NCBI RefSeq assembly: GCF_900112575.1
Contig: NZ_FOMH01000004.1
Location: 157,066-221,065, forward strand
DNA length: 64,000 nt
Reading direction: 5' to 3'
Source of the DNA: Flavobacterium phragmitis
GTDB taxonomy: Bacteria; Bacteroidota; Bacteroidia; Flavobacteriales; Flavobacteriaceae
Positions 54,866-64,000 of this stretch are shown here, in pieces. How positions within the stretch are numbered: the first letter of the stretch is position 1; each line of letters opens with the position of its first letter. The position numbers and the translations under genes are program-made. The notes beneath the pieces were generated by a model. The model was not told where the DNA came from, did no database searches, and worked only from the letters and a program-made list of their open reading frames with translations.

Positions 54866-56065
54866 TTAACGAAGCATCGATTTTACATCGCTAAACTTTC
54901 CGTCAATTTCTCCCATTTGCAAGTCTAAAATATGAGCGATTAAAGGGTAAACAGAAACATTTTGAAAAGTAGGGACAGTTTTATCTACTTTGAAAGCAGG
55001 ACCTTTGGCGTAAAAAATTGCATGCATGTCTTTTTCATTATTATCATAGCCATGCGTTCCACCTTTTATATGAGTACTTTCTTTGCTTACTAGACTCCAT
55101 CCTTTGTCAGCTTCGACAACAAAGTCGTGTACTCTAGGATTGGTTCCATAATGCAGTCTTTTTGGGACTTCAGTGGATTTCCAGAACTTAATATGAGGCA
55201 CTTTTTTTAAAGCATTGGCAATAGAATCTTGAAATCCAGCTTTTGCCTGTAGGCTCATAATCGGATTAACAACATCTTTATAGCCAAGCCATTCGGGTTT
55301 TAAATAATCTAAAACGGCTACTTTTTTATCATTACTTATATTGGCCATTCCGTGATCAGAAACAATAATTAAATTGATTTGTTTTCCGATTGGTAATTGA
55401 TCCAGTCTTCGAGATAATTCTCCCATAATTGAATCCATTTTAGTTACCGCTTTTTTAGTTTCTGGCGAAAGCGGACCAAAATTATGACCAGAATGATCAG
55501 GTTCATCAAAATATAGGGTAACCAGATGAGGTCTTTGTTTTTCTGGTAATTCCAACCATTTTAAAACCGTATCGATTCTGGCTCCATATGGAATTTTACC
55601 ATCATAATTTTTAAAATAACTTGGATTTCTTTTATCAATATCGGATCCTGGCCAAAAGAAGGAAGCTGTTTTTACACCTTGTTGTTCAGCTAAATTCCAA
55701 ATAGGATTTCCGCCATAAAAGCGAGAATCATTTTTTGCCTTGCTTGATAATGAAAATGCTTGGTCTAAAGAAGCATCATAAAAAACATTATTGATGATTC
55801 CATGATGATCTGGATAAAGTCCCGTTACGATTGAATAGTGATTGGGAAATGTTTTGCTCGGATAAGAAGGTTTCATTGATTTGGCATGAACGCCTTCTTT
55901 GGAGATTTGTTTTAAGTTCGGAAGATTATACATTTTACCGTAATCCCAGCGAAATCCATCCATAGAAACTAGAACAACATAATTGTCTTTGCTGTTTTGG
56001 GCTTGTAAAATAAATGAAATTGCGAAGAAAAATAGAGATAGGAGCGCAGTAAAATATTTTTTCAT
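54866..56065 (-). CDS. Exported alkaline-phosphatase-superfamily phosphodiesterase
   Basis: 399 residues. Signal peptide (about 1-22). Metal Asp36 (VSMDGFRWDY), nucleophile Thr72 in SKTFPNHYS, DEPDHSGHNFGP, IIVSDHGM and HGYDN. This is the nucleotide pyrophosphatase/phosphodiesterase (ENPP-like) pattern. Acts in the periplasm or outside the cell on nucleotides or phosphodiesters. Confidence 0.92.
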   Translation of the reverse strand: MKKYFTALLSLFFFAISFILQAQNSKDNYVVLVSMDGFRWDYGKMYNLPNLKQISKEGVHAKSMKPSYPSKTFPNHYSIVTGLYPDHHGIINNVFYDASLDQAFSLSSKAKNDSRFYGGNPIWNLAEQQGVKTASFFWPGSDIDKRNPSYFKNYDGKIPYGARIDTVLKWLELPEKQRPHLVTLYFDEPDHSGHNFGPLSPETKKAVTKMDSIMGELSRRLDQLPIGKQINLIIVSDHGMANISNDKKVAVLDYLKPEWLGYKDVVNPIMSLQAKAGFQDSIANALKKVPHIKFWKSTEVPKRLHYGTNPRVHDFVVEADKGWSLVSKESTHIKGGTHGYDNNEKDMHAIFYAKGPAFKVDKTVPTFQNVSVYPLIAHILDLQMGEIDGKFSDVKSMLR

Positions 56066-56223
56066 TTTTTGAATTTGTTATAACTGCAAAGGTAGAGATA
56101 ACAGATTTTTTAAAGAAAAAGAGAATGTTAAATAAAAAACATAGCCATGACTCGACCGAAGGAAATAGCCACGAATTCACGAATTATTTTTTTCTAATCT
56201 TTGTGTAAAAAAGAGTTGTGATA

Positions 56224-56358
56224 GATTACACAGACTAAAAGGATTCTATTTCATACGGACTATATAAAATTCAAATTAATCTGCTTAAATCACTGAAATC
56301 TGCGTAAAAAAAACTTTACAGTGTCTAAGTAAAAAGAATCCTTTTAGTCTGTGTAATC
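56224..56358. repeat. Inverted repeat without a gene inside
   Basis: Perfect 24-bp arms 56224-56247 and 56335-56358 (GATTACACAGACTAAAAGG...) separated by 87 nt. Nearby text (about 56158-56180, GCCACGAATTCACGAATT) resembles the arms of the GxxExxY cassette. The gap 56066-56421 holds this element and the groEL terminator, and no gene. Confidence 0.85.
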
Positions 56359-56370
56359 TGTGGCTAAAAA

Positions 56371-56399
56371 AAAGCGCCAGATAAGAAATCCGACGCTTT
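56371..56399 (-). terminator. Terminator of groES-groEL
   Basis: 12-bp stem (AAAGCGTCGGAT / ATCTGGCGCTTT on the minus strand, two G-T pairs), 5-nt loop, T-run. It lies 23 nt after the groEL stop. Confidence 0.85.
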
Positions 56400-56421
56400 T
56401 AAGTTTTAAGAAGAGGATGAA

Positions 56422-58083
<1,662 letters not shown>

Positions 58084-58136
58084 TCAAGTTAAATGAAGTT
58101 CTAATTTTTTACTACTCCGTACTTAATACAATATTT

Positions 58137-58412
58137 TTAGATAATCGCTAAAATATCATCCTCACGCATGATTAGGTAATCAGTGCCTTCTAGTTTTAAC
58201 TCTGTTCCTGCATATTTACCGTAAAGAACAGTGTCTCCAACTTTTACAGTCATAGTATGATCTTTAGTTCCGTTTCCTACTGCTACAACAGTTCCTTTTT
58301 GAGGTTTCTCTTTGGCAGTATCTGGAATAAAAATACCTGAGGCAGTTTTGGTTTCAGCTGCAACAGGCTCAATAAGTACGCGGTCTGAAAGCGGTTTAAT
58401 GTTTAAAGCCAT
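58137..58412 (-). CDS. groES: Co-chaperonin GroES
   Basis: 91 residues. [12 protein letters not shown], the mobile loop ([12 protein letters not shown]), [13 protein letters not shown] and [27 protein letters not shown]. Full length. First gene of groESL; no CIRCE-type operator was recognised in the upstream gap. Confidence 0.97.
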   Translation of the reverse strand: MALNIKPLSDRVLIEPVAAETKTASGIFIPDTAKEKPQKGTVVAVGNGTKDHTMTVKVGDTVLYGKYAGTELKLEGTDYLIMREDDILAII

Positions 58413-58509
58413 GATTTTATATTTATTAATAAGTTATACGTTTTTTTCTGTTCTATAAACTTTCAGAAATTGTGCCATGCTGGAAAAACTGACATTTTTT
58501 CTTAAAAAA

Positions 58510-58535
58510 AATGCCAGCTTTGACAGGCTGGCATT
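58510..58535 (-). terminator. Terminator between secG and groES
   Basis: Perfect 9-bp stem AATGCCAGC / GCTGGCATT with T-run on the minus strand. It separates groESL from the upstream operon. Confidence 0.85.
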
Positions 58536-58557
58536 AGATTTTTATATTGAGCTAAAA

Positions 58558-58899
58558 TTATTTAGTAGCTGGAGCTGCAGGAGCAGGTGTATTTCCTTGT
58601 GCTGGAGCTGCTGGTACATTTGCAGGAGCTTCAGTTTTTTCAATAAGTTTAGAATCTGTATCGCTTAAAGCTCCAGAGAAACTTAAGCTAGAAAGTAAAA
58701 TTAGCACAATTAAAACAGTAGCTAAAGTCCAAGTACTTTTATCTAAAAAGTCAGTTGTTTTTTGTACTCCACCTAACATCTGCGTTCCGCTGATAGTAGA
58801 AGACAATCCGCCTCCTTTAGGATTTTGTACCATGATAACTACGATCAATAGAAAACAAACTATTGTAATTAAAACTAAAAAAATTGAAAATGTGCTCAT
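58558..58899 (-). CDS. secG: Protein translocase subunit SecG
   Basis: 113 residues, two membrane helices (about 5-22 and 53-73) with the family motif VQNPKGGGLSSTISGTQMLGGVQKTTDFLDK between them. The C-terminal tail is Pro/Ala-rich, a common extension. Part of the SecYEG channel. It begins 3 nt after the upstream gene's stop. Confidence 0.93.
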   Translation of the reverse strand: MSTFSIFLVLITIVCFLLIVVIMVQNPKGGGLSSTISGTQMLGGVQKTTDFLDKSTWTLATVLIVLILLSSLSFSGALSDTDSKLIEKTEAPANVPAAPAQGNTPAPAAPATK

Positions 58900-58902
58900 T
58901 AC

Positions 58903-60678
58903 TTAATTATTGTTATTGTTATTTTGTTGTAAAATCTTTATATCCGATATGCGGTCTGCAAAGAAAGTAATTTTTTCTGGATATTTCAAAATTAATATTT
59001 CATATGCCTGAATTGCCTTTGTATATTTCTTTTGTTCCAGATAAACTCTAGCCAAAGTCTCGGTCATCAAGTATGAATTATCCTCTGGAGGGCTTTCAAT
59101 TGGAATAATCGGAGTACTATTTCCAGGTTTAATTGGAGAAATTTTCGGATTATTTTCGATAAATTTATCGATTATGCTAGCCTTTTTTTGTCTTTCTTCT
59201 TCTTGTTGCGCTCTTTCTGCAGCTTCTTTTGCCGCTTTTTCTTCGGGAGAAAGGTCATTTGAACGATCAATTGGTTCTGTTCTAGATAATTGAAGCCATT
59301 CTTGGAAAGAGTGTTTTTCTCTTAGCGAAAAATCTAAAGGTTTTCCAATTTCCAAATGTTCTGCAGCTGTTTTTGCAGGTTCAGCGGTTTCTTCTTCAAT
59401 TTCTTCTTCAATTTCTTCTTCAGCCTCTTCAATAATTTCTTCCTGAACTTGTTCTACCGCTTCTTGTTCAATGATTTTCTCTTGAACATCCTCTTTAATT
59501 TCGACTTTAGGAATTACTGTCTCTGCTTCTTTAATAGAAGAAAGAATCGATCTTTCAAGTGGATTTAACTTAGGTTCAGGAATTATCATTTCTTCTATAA
59601 CACCTTCTTCATCGTCTTCTTCAACAGCATTTGAAAAGGGTTGTTCAATAACAGGCTCGATTTTAGGCTCTTCTGTAATTGCTGGTTTGTCAGGAATCAC
59701 AGTTTCTGCTTCTTTAATTGAGCTTAAAATCGAATTTTCAATACGGTCAAATTTTGGTTCTTCCTCAATTTCTTTTGTTGTTTCTGATACAGAAGGAGTT
59801 TCGGAAACTTTTATAGAACTTAAAATAGAATTTTCAATACGGTCAATTTTAGGTTCTTCAGCTTTTGGCTCTTCTGGTTTTTCTGATTCTGTATCTATAA
59901 AGGAAGGGATTTCAGTTTCTTCCATAGATTCGATTGTTTCAGAAGTCACAGTTTCTATAGTCTCCGAAATGCTAATCGGATCTATTTTCTTTTCTTCTTC
60001 AATTACAGGTTTTTCAAAAGTTACAGTCTGAGCTTCTTTAATAGTCATAAAAATAGATGGGTCTATTTCTGGAAGCGTTTTAGGTTTTTCTTCGATTACC
60101 GGTTTCTCAAAAGTAATGGTCTGAGCTTCTTTAATAGCCAGAAAAATAGAAGGGTCTATTTCGGGAATTATCTTCGTTTCTGTAGTAATTACTGGTTCTT
60201 CAATTTTTACAGGTTCTTCTGCTTTAATTGGTTCTTCCGTTTTTATAGATTCCTCTATTTTTACAGTTTGCTGTGTAGCTGTTGTTTGAACTTCATTTGC
60301 ATCTGAAACAGTTTCTTCTTCTGGATTATTTTTTTCGAGCGCTTTTTTAATTTGCTCTGGAGAAATTATTTCGCTGTCGAAAACCGTAATTTCAAGAAGG
60401 TCTCTTAATTTTTGTTCGTAAAAATCATTTTGAACAGAGGTAAAGGCTTCAGAAGTAATAAAATCAAATAGAACAGAACGATCTGAAGTATGTGCTGCCG
60501 TAACTTTTAAAGCATAATTATACTTAAAACTGTTTTGGTTGTAAAGTCCTTTTAATCTTAGTGCGCGTGCACTTTGAAAATAGGGGAATTCATTCAAAAC
60601 ACTTCCTAATGCATCCGCCTGCTTTTCTGTAATAGCATCTGGTTTGTTCATTAAGTAGGTATAATCGGTAACGTTCAT
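58903..60678 (-). CDS. Acidic repeat protein with C-terminal TPR segment
   Basis: 591 residues, no signal peptide. N-terminal YPYFQSARALRLKGLYNQ resembles a TPR-like helical region (1-110). The middle (about 170-430) is Glu/Pro-rich with direct repeats: two copies of IDPSIF-x2-IKEAQT-x-TFEKPVIEE and three of the ENSILSSIK type. The C-terminal helix pair (LARVYLEQKKYTKAIQAYEILILKYPEK) is a TPR. It lies between lptE and secG; function unknown. Confidence 0.75.
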   Translation of the reverse strand: MNVTDYTYLMNKPDAITEKQADALGSVLNEFPYFQSARALRLKGLYNQNSFKYNYALKVTAAHTSDRSVLFDFITSEAFTSVQNDFYEQKLRDLLEITVFDSEIISPEQIKKALEKNNPEEETVSDANEVQTTATQQTVKIEESIKTEEPIKAEEPVKIEEPVITTETKIIPEIDPSIFLAIKEAQTITFEKPVIEEKPKTLPEIDPSIFMTIKEAQTVTFEKPVIEEEKKIDPISISETIETVTSETIESMEETEIPSFIDTESEKPEEPKAEEPKIDRIENSILSSIKVSETPSVSETTKEIEEEPKFDRIENSILSSIKEAETVIPDKPAITEEPKIEPVIEQPFSNAVEEDDEEGVIEEMIIPEPKLNPLERSILSSIKEAETVIPKVEIKEDVQEKIIEQEAVEQVQEEIIEEAEEEIEEEIEEETAEPAKTAAEHLEIGKPLDFSLREKHSFQEWLQLSRTEPIDRSNDLSPEEKAAKEAAERAQQEEERQKKASIIDKFIENNPKISPIKPGNSTPIIPIESPPEDNSYLMTETLARVYLEQKKYTKAIQAYEILILKYPEKITFFADRISDIKILQQNNNNNN

Positions 60679-60763
60679 TTTTTTTGTTTAATCGTTTAAC
60701 TGCTTAGTTCTTTAATTGTTTTTGAAAATCGATTAGGATTAACCGACTCCATAAATTAATATT

Positions 60764-61285
60764 TTACCATTTAGCCAATGACTCATTAAAGATGTCCTGC
60801 GTGATTCTTTCGAAAATTGTTTTAAGAGCATCATTTAATACTGCTCCAGTTGGAAGATCTTGTCCTGGGAAATCATAGTAGAATTCGAAAGGTTTTTCGA
60901 AATCATCTGTTTCCTTTTTCTTATTCATGAATCTAACATTAATACGAATTGACAAACGGTTCTGAGCTGCTCCAACATCACCATTTGATCCTACAGCTGT
61001 TGCAGTCATTGGAGTGATTCTGTAGTCTACAATTTCTCCTTCGTAAGTTAAATCACCATTGACACTCACTAGGTTTAGGTTGGTCTGATTCATAATCAAA
61101 TCCTGTAAAGCCAATGTGAATGTTCTGTCTATTCCAGGTTCTACCAAGTCTGCATTGTTTTGGAAAAAGTTAACCTGAAAGGTTTTGGCATCGATTTTTC
61201 CAGTTCCTGTAAAGTTATATTTTATAGTACAGCCACTCAGCATGAAAAGGCTTAACAATGCAAAAAGAGAATATATTTTTTTCAT
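60764..61285 (-). CDS. lptE: LptE-like outer-membrane LPS assembly lipoprotein
   Basis: 173 residues. Signal peptide with lipobox LSGC (Cys19). The mature part CTIKYNFTGTGKIDAKTFQVNFFQNNADLVEPGIDRTFT fits the LptE family of Bacteroidota. With LptD it inserts lipopolysaccharide into the outer membrane. It follows the sigma-54 activator gene. Sequence conservation is low, so the name is based on the pattern and the gene order. Confidence 0.85.
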   Translation of the reverse strand: MKKIYSLFALLSLFMLSGCTIKYNFTGTGKIDAKTFQVNFFQNNADLVEPGIDRTFTLALQDLIMNQTNLNLVSVNGDLTYEGEIVDYRITPMTATAVGSNGDVGAAQNRLSIRINVRFMNKKKETDDFEKPFEFYYDFPGQDLPTGAVLNDALKTIFERITQDIFNESLAKW

Positions 61286-61408
61286 AATGTTTATTGGTCA
61301 AATTCCAATTTTTGAAATTGCTGCGCCCGTTCGCTATCGCTCGGGTTCAAAATCCAAATTTCGCCAAATATAGTCATTTGGTATTTGGAATTTTAGCATT
61401 GAGGTTTA

Positions 61409-62668
61409 TTATAGATCGAATTGTTTGATTTTGCGATATAACGTTCTTTCAGAAATACCTAATTCGTCTGCTGCCGCTTTTCGTTTTCCTTTGTTTTTTT
61501 CTAATGATTTTTTGATCATTTCGATTTCTTTTTGTTCCAAACGTAAAACTTCTTCTTCCTCTATAGTTTCGGCAAACAAATAGTTGTCATCTTGTATTTG
61601 GTAGCTGTCTTCACGAACGGCTGGTGTTGTCATTACTGCAGTTCTTGGTTCTTCTTCAAAATCAATTTCGCTGTCAGTTTCCTGATTTCCGTATATTTTC
61701 TGAATTAAATTCGGATTGATATCCTGTACTTTAGAAGTGCCGTTTTTCATTAATTCTAAAGTCAGCTTCTTCAAATCATTCAAGTCGCTTTTCATATCAA
61801 AAAGGACTTTGTACAAGATGTCTCTTTCTGTGCTAAAATCGCTTTCTTTTTTACTGTCGTTAATAACAGAAGGCAGATTGCTTCCTTCGGCTGGCAGGTA
61901 AGATTGTAGAGTTGCCAGACTAATATCTCGATTGGTTTCTAAAACAGAAATTTGTTCCGCTACATTTCGAAGCTGACGGATGTTTCCGCTCCATCTGAAT
62001 TTCTGTAATAATTGTATAGCATCATCGTCCAGACGTAAAGGAGGCATTTTATATTTATGTGCAAAATCGGCTACAAATTTTCTAAATAACAAATGGATGT
62101 CATCATTTCGCTCCCTTAAAGGAGGTAAAGTGATTTCGACCGTGCTTAGACGATAGTACAAATCCTCACGGAATTTACCTTTTTCGATAGCATTAAACAG
62201 GTTCACGTTTGTTGCCGCAACAATACGAACATTTGTTTTTTGAACTTGTGAAGATCCTACTTTTATAAATTCGCCATTTTCTAGAACACGTAATAATCTC
62301 ACCTGAGTTGTTAATGGTAATTCACCAACTTCGTCCAAAAAGATAGTACCGCCGTCAGCTACTTCAAAATAACCTTCACGAGTGCTTGTTGCACCTGTAA
62401 AAGCACCTTTTTCGTGTCCGAAAAGTTCACTATCAATAGTTCCTTCCGGAATTGCACCGCAGTTTACAGCAATATATTTACCATGCTTTCTGTGCGAAAG
62501 CGAATGTATAATTCTTGGAATATTTTCTTTACCAACACCACTTTCCCCAGTTACCATAACCGAAATATCAGTTGGAGCAACCTGAATGGCTTTTTCGATA
62601 GCACGATTTAATTTTGGATCATTACCAATAATCTCAAATCGCTGTTTTATTGCTTGAACTGTTTCCAT
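61409..62668 (-). CDS. Sigma-54-dependent transcriptional activator without receiver domain
   Basis: 419 residues. AAA+ domain starts near residue 12: Walker A GESGVGKE 41-48, GAFTGA loop 88-93, Walker B GGTIFLDEVGEL and the arginine region. A variable acidic linker (about 260-380) follows, and a C-terminal Fis-type HTH (about 382-419, AADELGISERTLYRKIKQF). No N-terminal receiver or sensor domain, so activity may be controlled by abundance or another protein. It heads the lptE unit. Confidence 0.92.
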   Translation of the reverse strand: METVQAIKQRFEIIGNDPKLNRAIEKAIQVAPTDISVMVTGESGVGKENIPRIIHSLSHRKHGKYIAVNCGAIPEGTIDSELFGHEKGAFTGATSTREGYFEVADGGTIFLDEVGELPLTTQVRLLRVLENGEFIKVGSSQVQKTNVRIVAATNVNLFNAIEKGKFREDLYYRLSTVEITLPPLRERNDDIHLLFRKFVADFAHKYKMPPLRLDDDAIQLLQKFRWSGNIRQLRNVAEQISVLETNRDISLATLQSYLPAEGSNLPSVINDSKKESDFSTERDILYKVLFDMKSDLNDLKKLTLELMKNGTSKVQDINPNLIQKIYGNQETDSEIDFEEEPRTAVMTTPAVREDSYQIQDDNYLFAETIEEEEVLRLEQKEIEMIKKSLEKNKGKRKAAADELGISERTLYRKIKQFDL

Positions 62669-62682
62669 TTATATTTTTTTTC

Positions 62683-63175
62683 TTTTGCCACGAATTCCAC
62701 AAATTTCCACAAATTTTTTTCGAAATTGGGCTAATGAATAACTCTTTTATGTTGTAATGACTTTTTACTAAAGTTAACAATAATTCCTAAATCACTATCT
62801 GCCAGTTTTAAATAATTGATTGTTTGAGCAGTATATTCATCAATGATGTCTTTTGACGCTTTGATTTCTAAAATAATTTCATCGTAGACAACAAAATCAG
62901 CATAGAATTTATGTGCTAGAACAATGTCTTTGTATTGAATATTATATTCCTTTTCACGTTCAAACGGAATGTTGTGCTTTCTAAATTCATATTCGAGGGC
63001 ATCTTTATAAACAATTTCCAAAAGTCCGCCACCCAATATCCTGTGAACTTCCATGCAAATTCCAACAATTTATAGCACTCTTCTTTTCTGTATAATTCCA
63101 TATTTGTTTTTTAAAACAAATCTATAGAAATTTTTGAAAGAAAATTCGTGGAAATTTGTGGAATTCGTGGCAAAA
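62683..63175 (-). repeat. Inverted-repeat cassette carrying the GxxExxY gene
   Basis: Arms 62683-62715 and 63143-63175 (33 bp each, one mismatch; TTTTGCCACGAATTCC...) in inverted orientation, enclosing only the GxxExxY gene. It sits between the sigma-54 activator gene and miaB. Arrangement and size (493 bp) match the four-helix-bundle cassette (455 bp), but the arm sequence differs. Confidence 0.8.
62731..63101 (-). pseudogene. GxxExxY-family protein, frameshifted
   Basis: The frame begins MELYRKEECYK at 63101 and continues in another frame as GICMEVHRILGGGLLEIVYKDAL... to the stop at 62731. The GGGLLEIVY motif gives the family its name (G-x-x-E-x-x-Y), and LEIKASKDI is the PD-(D/E)xK-like site. 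The break is at an A-run near 63069-63071: one extra A would restore YKIVGICMEV. Either a recent deletion or a sequencing error. The family is nuclease-like; its role is unproven. Confidence 0.82.
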
Positions 63176-63179
63176 AAAA

Positions 63180-64000
63180 TTAATTCATGCTACTAAGTCC
63201 TACAGCTTCACCTTTCAAAGTTCCAGAAGTACAGCTTGTGATTTTTACATTTACGAAATCTCCAATTTTGTAATTTTCTTTTGGGAAAACTACTGTAATG
63301 CTTTGAGAATTTCTTCCTGAAAATTCGTCTTTAGATTTCTTAGAAACTTTTTCTACTAAAACTTCAACTGTTTTTCCAACAAATTCTTCGCTTCTAAACC
63401 AAGCGTGTTTTTGCTGTAAATCGACAATTTCTTGTAATCTTCTGGCTTTGGTCTCTTCCTCAACATCATCTTTCATTTTTCTTCCGGCCAAAGTTCCAGG
63501 ACGCTCAGAATACGAATACATATAGCCGAAATTATATTTTACATATTCCATTAAACTCAAAGTATCTTGATGGTCTTCTTCAGTTTCAGTTGGGAAACCG
63601 GCAATCATATCCTGCGAAATCGAAGCATCGGGAACAATCGCTCTAATCTTATCAATCAAAGCCATATATTCTTCACGAGAGTGCAAACGATTCATTTCTT
63701 TTAGAATTCTGTTGCTTCCAGACTGAACAGGCAAGTGAATATGTTTACAGATATTTGGATATTTCGCAATAACATGCAAAATGCTCTCATGCATATCCTG
63801 CGGATTTGAAGTAGAAAATCGAATACGCATTTTAGGAAAACCAACAGCAACCATTTCAAGCAATTGATCGAAATCTACTGCAGTTGCTTTTTGCATTTCA
63901 GAAGCGTTTACAAAATCTTTTTTCAATCCGCCACCGTACCAAAGATAACTGTCAACGTTTTGTCCTAAAAGAGTTACTTCTTTATAACCATTATTCCACA
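63180..64000 (-). CDS. miaB: tRNA-2-methylthio-N6-isopentenyladenosine methylthiotransferase MiaB, C-terminal part
   Basis: The coding frame continues past the right edge; the readable part (273 residues) starts with the radical-SAM segment NNGYKEVTLLGQNVDSY. It continues with HLPVQSGSNRILKEMNRLHSREEY, DMIAGFPTETEEDH and a C-terminal TRAM domain (about the last 65 residues). The CxxxCxxC cluster lies outside. Adds a methylthio group to A37 of tRNAs. Confidence 0.95.
   Translation of the reverse strand, partial: WNNGYKEVTLLGQNVDSYLWYGGGLKKDFVNASEMQKATAVDFDQLLEMVAVGFPKMRIRFSTSNPQDMHESILHVIAKYPNICKHIHLPVQSGSNRILKEMNRLHSREEYMALIDKIRAIVPDASISQDMIAGFPTETEEDHQDTLSLMEYVKYNFGYMYSYSERPGTLAGRKMKDDVEEETKARRLQEIVDLQQKHAWFRSEEFVGKTVEVLVEKVSKKSKDEFSGRNSQSITVVFPKENYKIGDFVNVKITSCTSGTLKGEAVGLSSMN

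Overview
The window looks like chromosome of a gliding Flavobacterium (Bacteroidota, close in style to F. johnsoniae). The evidence is the AT-rich composition, adjacent gldB and gldC, repeated Bacteroidota -7 promoter boxes of the form TAnnTTTG, few Shine-Dalgarno sites, a MurE with the meso-diaminopimelate DNPR motif, and the neighbourhood miaB / sigma-54 regulator / lptE / secG / groES-groEL. The genus call is inference from gene families; no rRNA gene is present.

Layout. 1-2160: tail of an ECF sigma factor, a probable anti-sigma protein and a predicted outer-membrane protein. 2287-10512: dnaG, a NarL-type regulator, nadE, gldBC, engB and a hydrolase. 10786-27307: the complete division/cell-wall (dcw) cluster mraZ-rsmH-ftsL-ftsI-murE-mraY-murD-ftsW-murG-murC-ftsQ-ftsA-ftsZ behind a phased set of MraZ boxes, interrupted between mraY and murD by a small four-helix-bundle gene lying between inverted repeats. 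27568-44826: yqeY, a tRNA-Arg and a mixed set of metabolic, membrane and regulatory genes, including a LytS/LytTR two-component pair divergent from an outer-membrane protein gene. 44827-54865: an accessory region with many repeats. It holds an ADP-ribosyltransferase-like gene with a coupled partner between long direct repeats, an IS4-type transposase remnant, a surface protein, two small paralogues beside an S24-type repressor, a SulP transporter, a ~203-bp tandem array, and an AraC/SDR pair bracketed by related repeats. 54866-64000: phosphodiesterase, groESL, secG, a long acidic TPR protein, lptE, a sigma-54 activator, a second inverted-repeat cassette carrying a frameshifted GxxExxY gene, and the 3' part of miaB.

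How it fits together. The dcw genes form one co-directional, often overlapping transcription unit for peptidoglycan precursor synthesis and septation. The miaB-to-groEL block is mostly envelope biogenesis and protein folding. The most unusual content is (i) small genes framed by near-perfect 29-33 bp inverted repeats, occurring twice with different genes and different repeat sequences; (ii) the two-gene ADP-ribosyltransferase module framed by direct repeats; and (iii) a DnaG primase in which all four zinc ligands are replaced.
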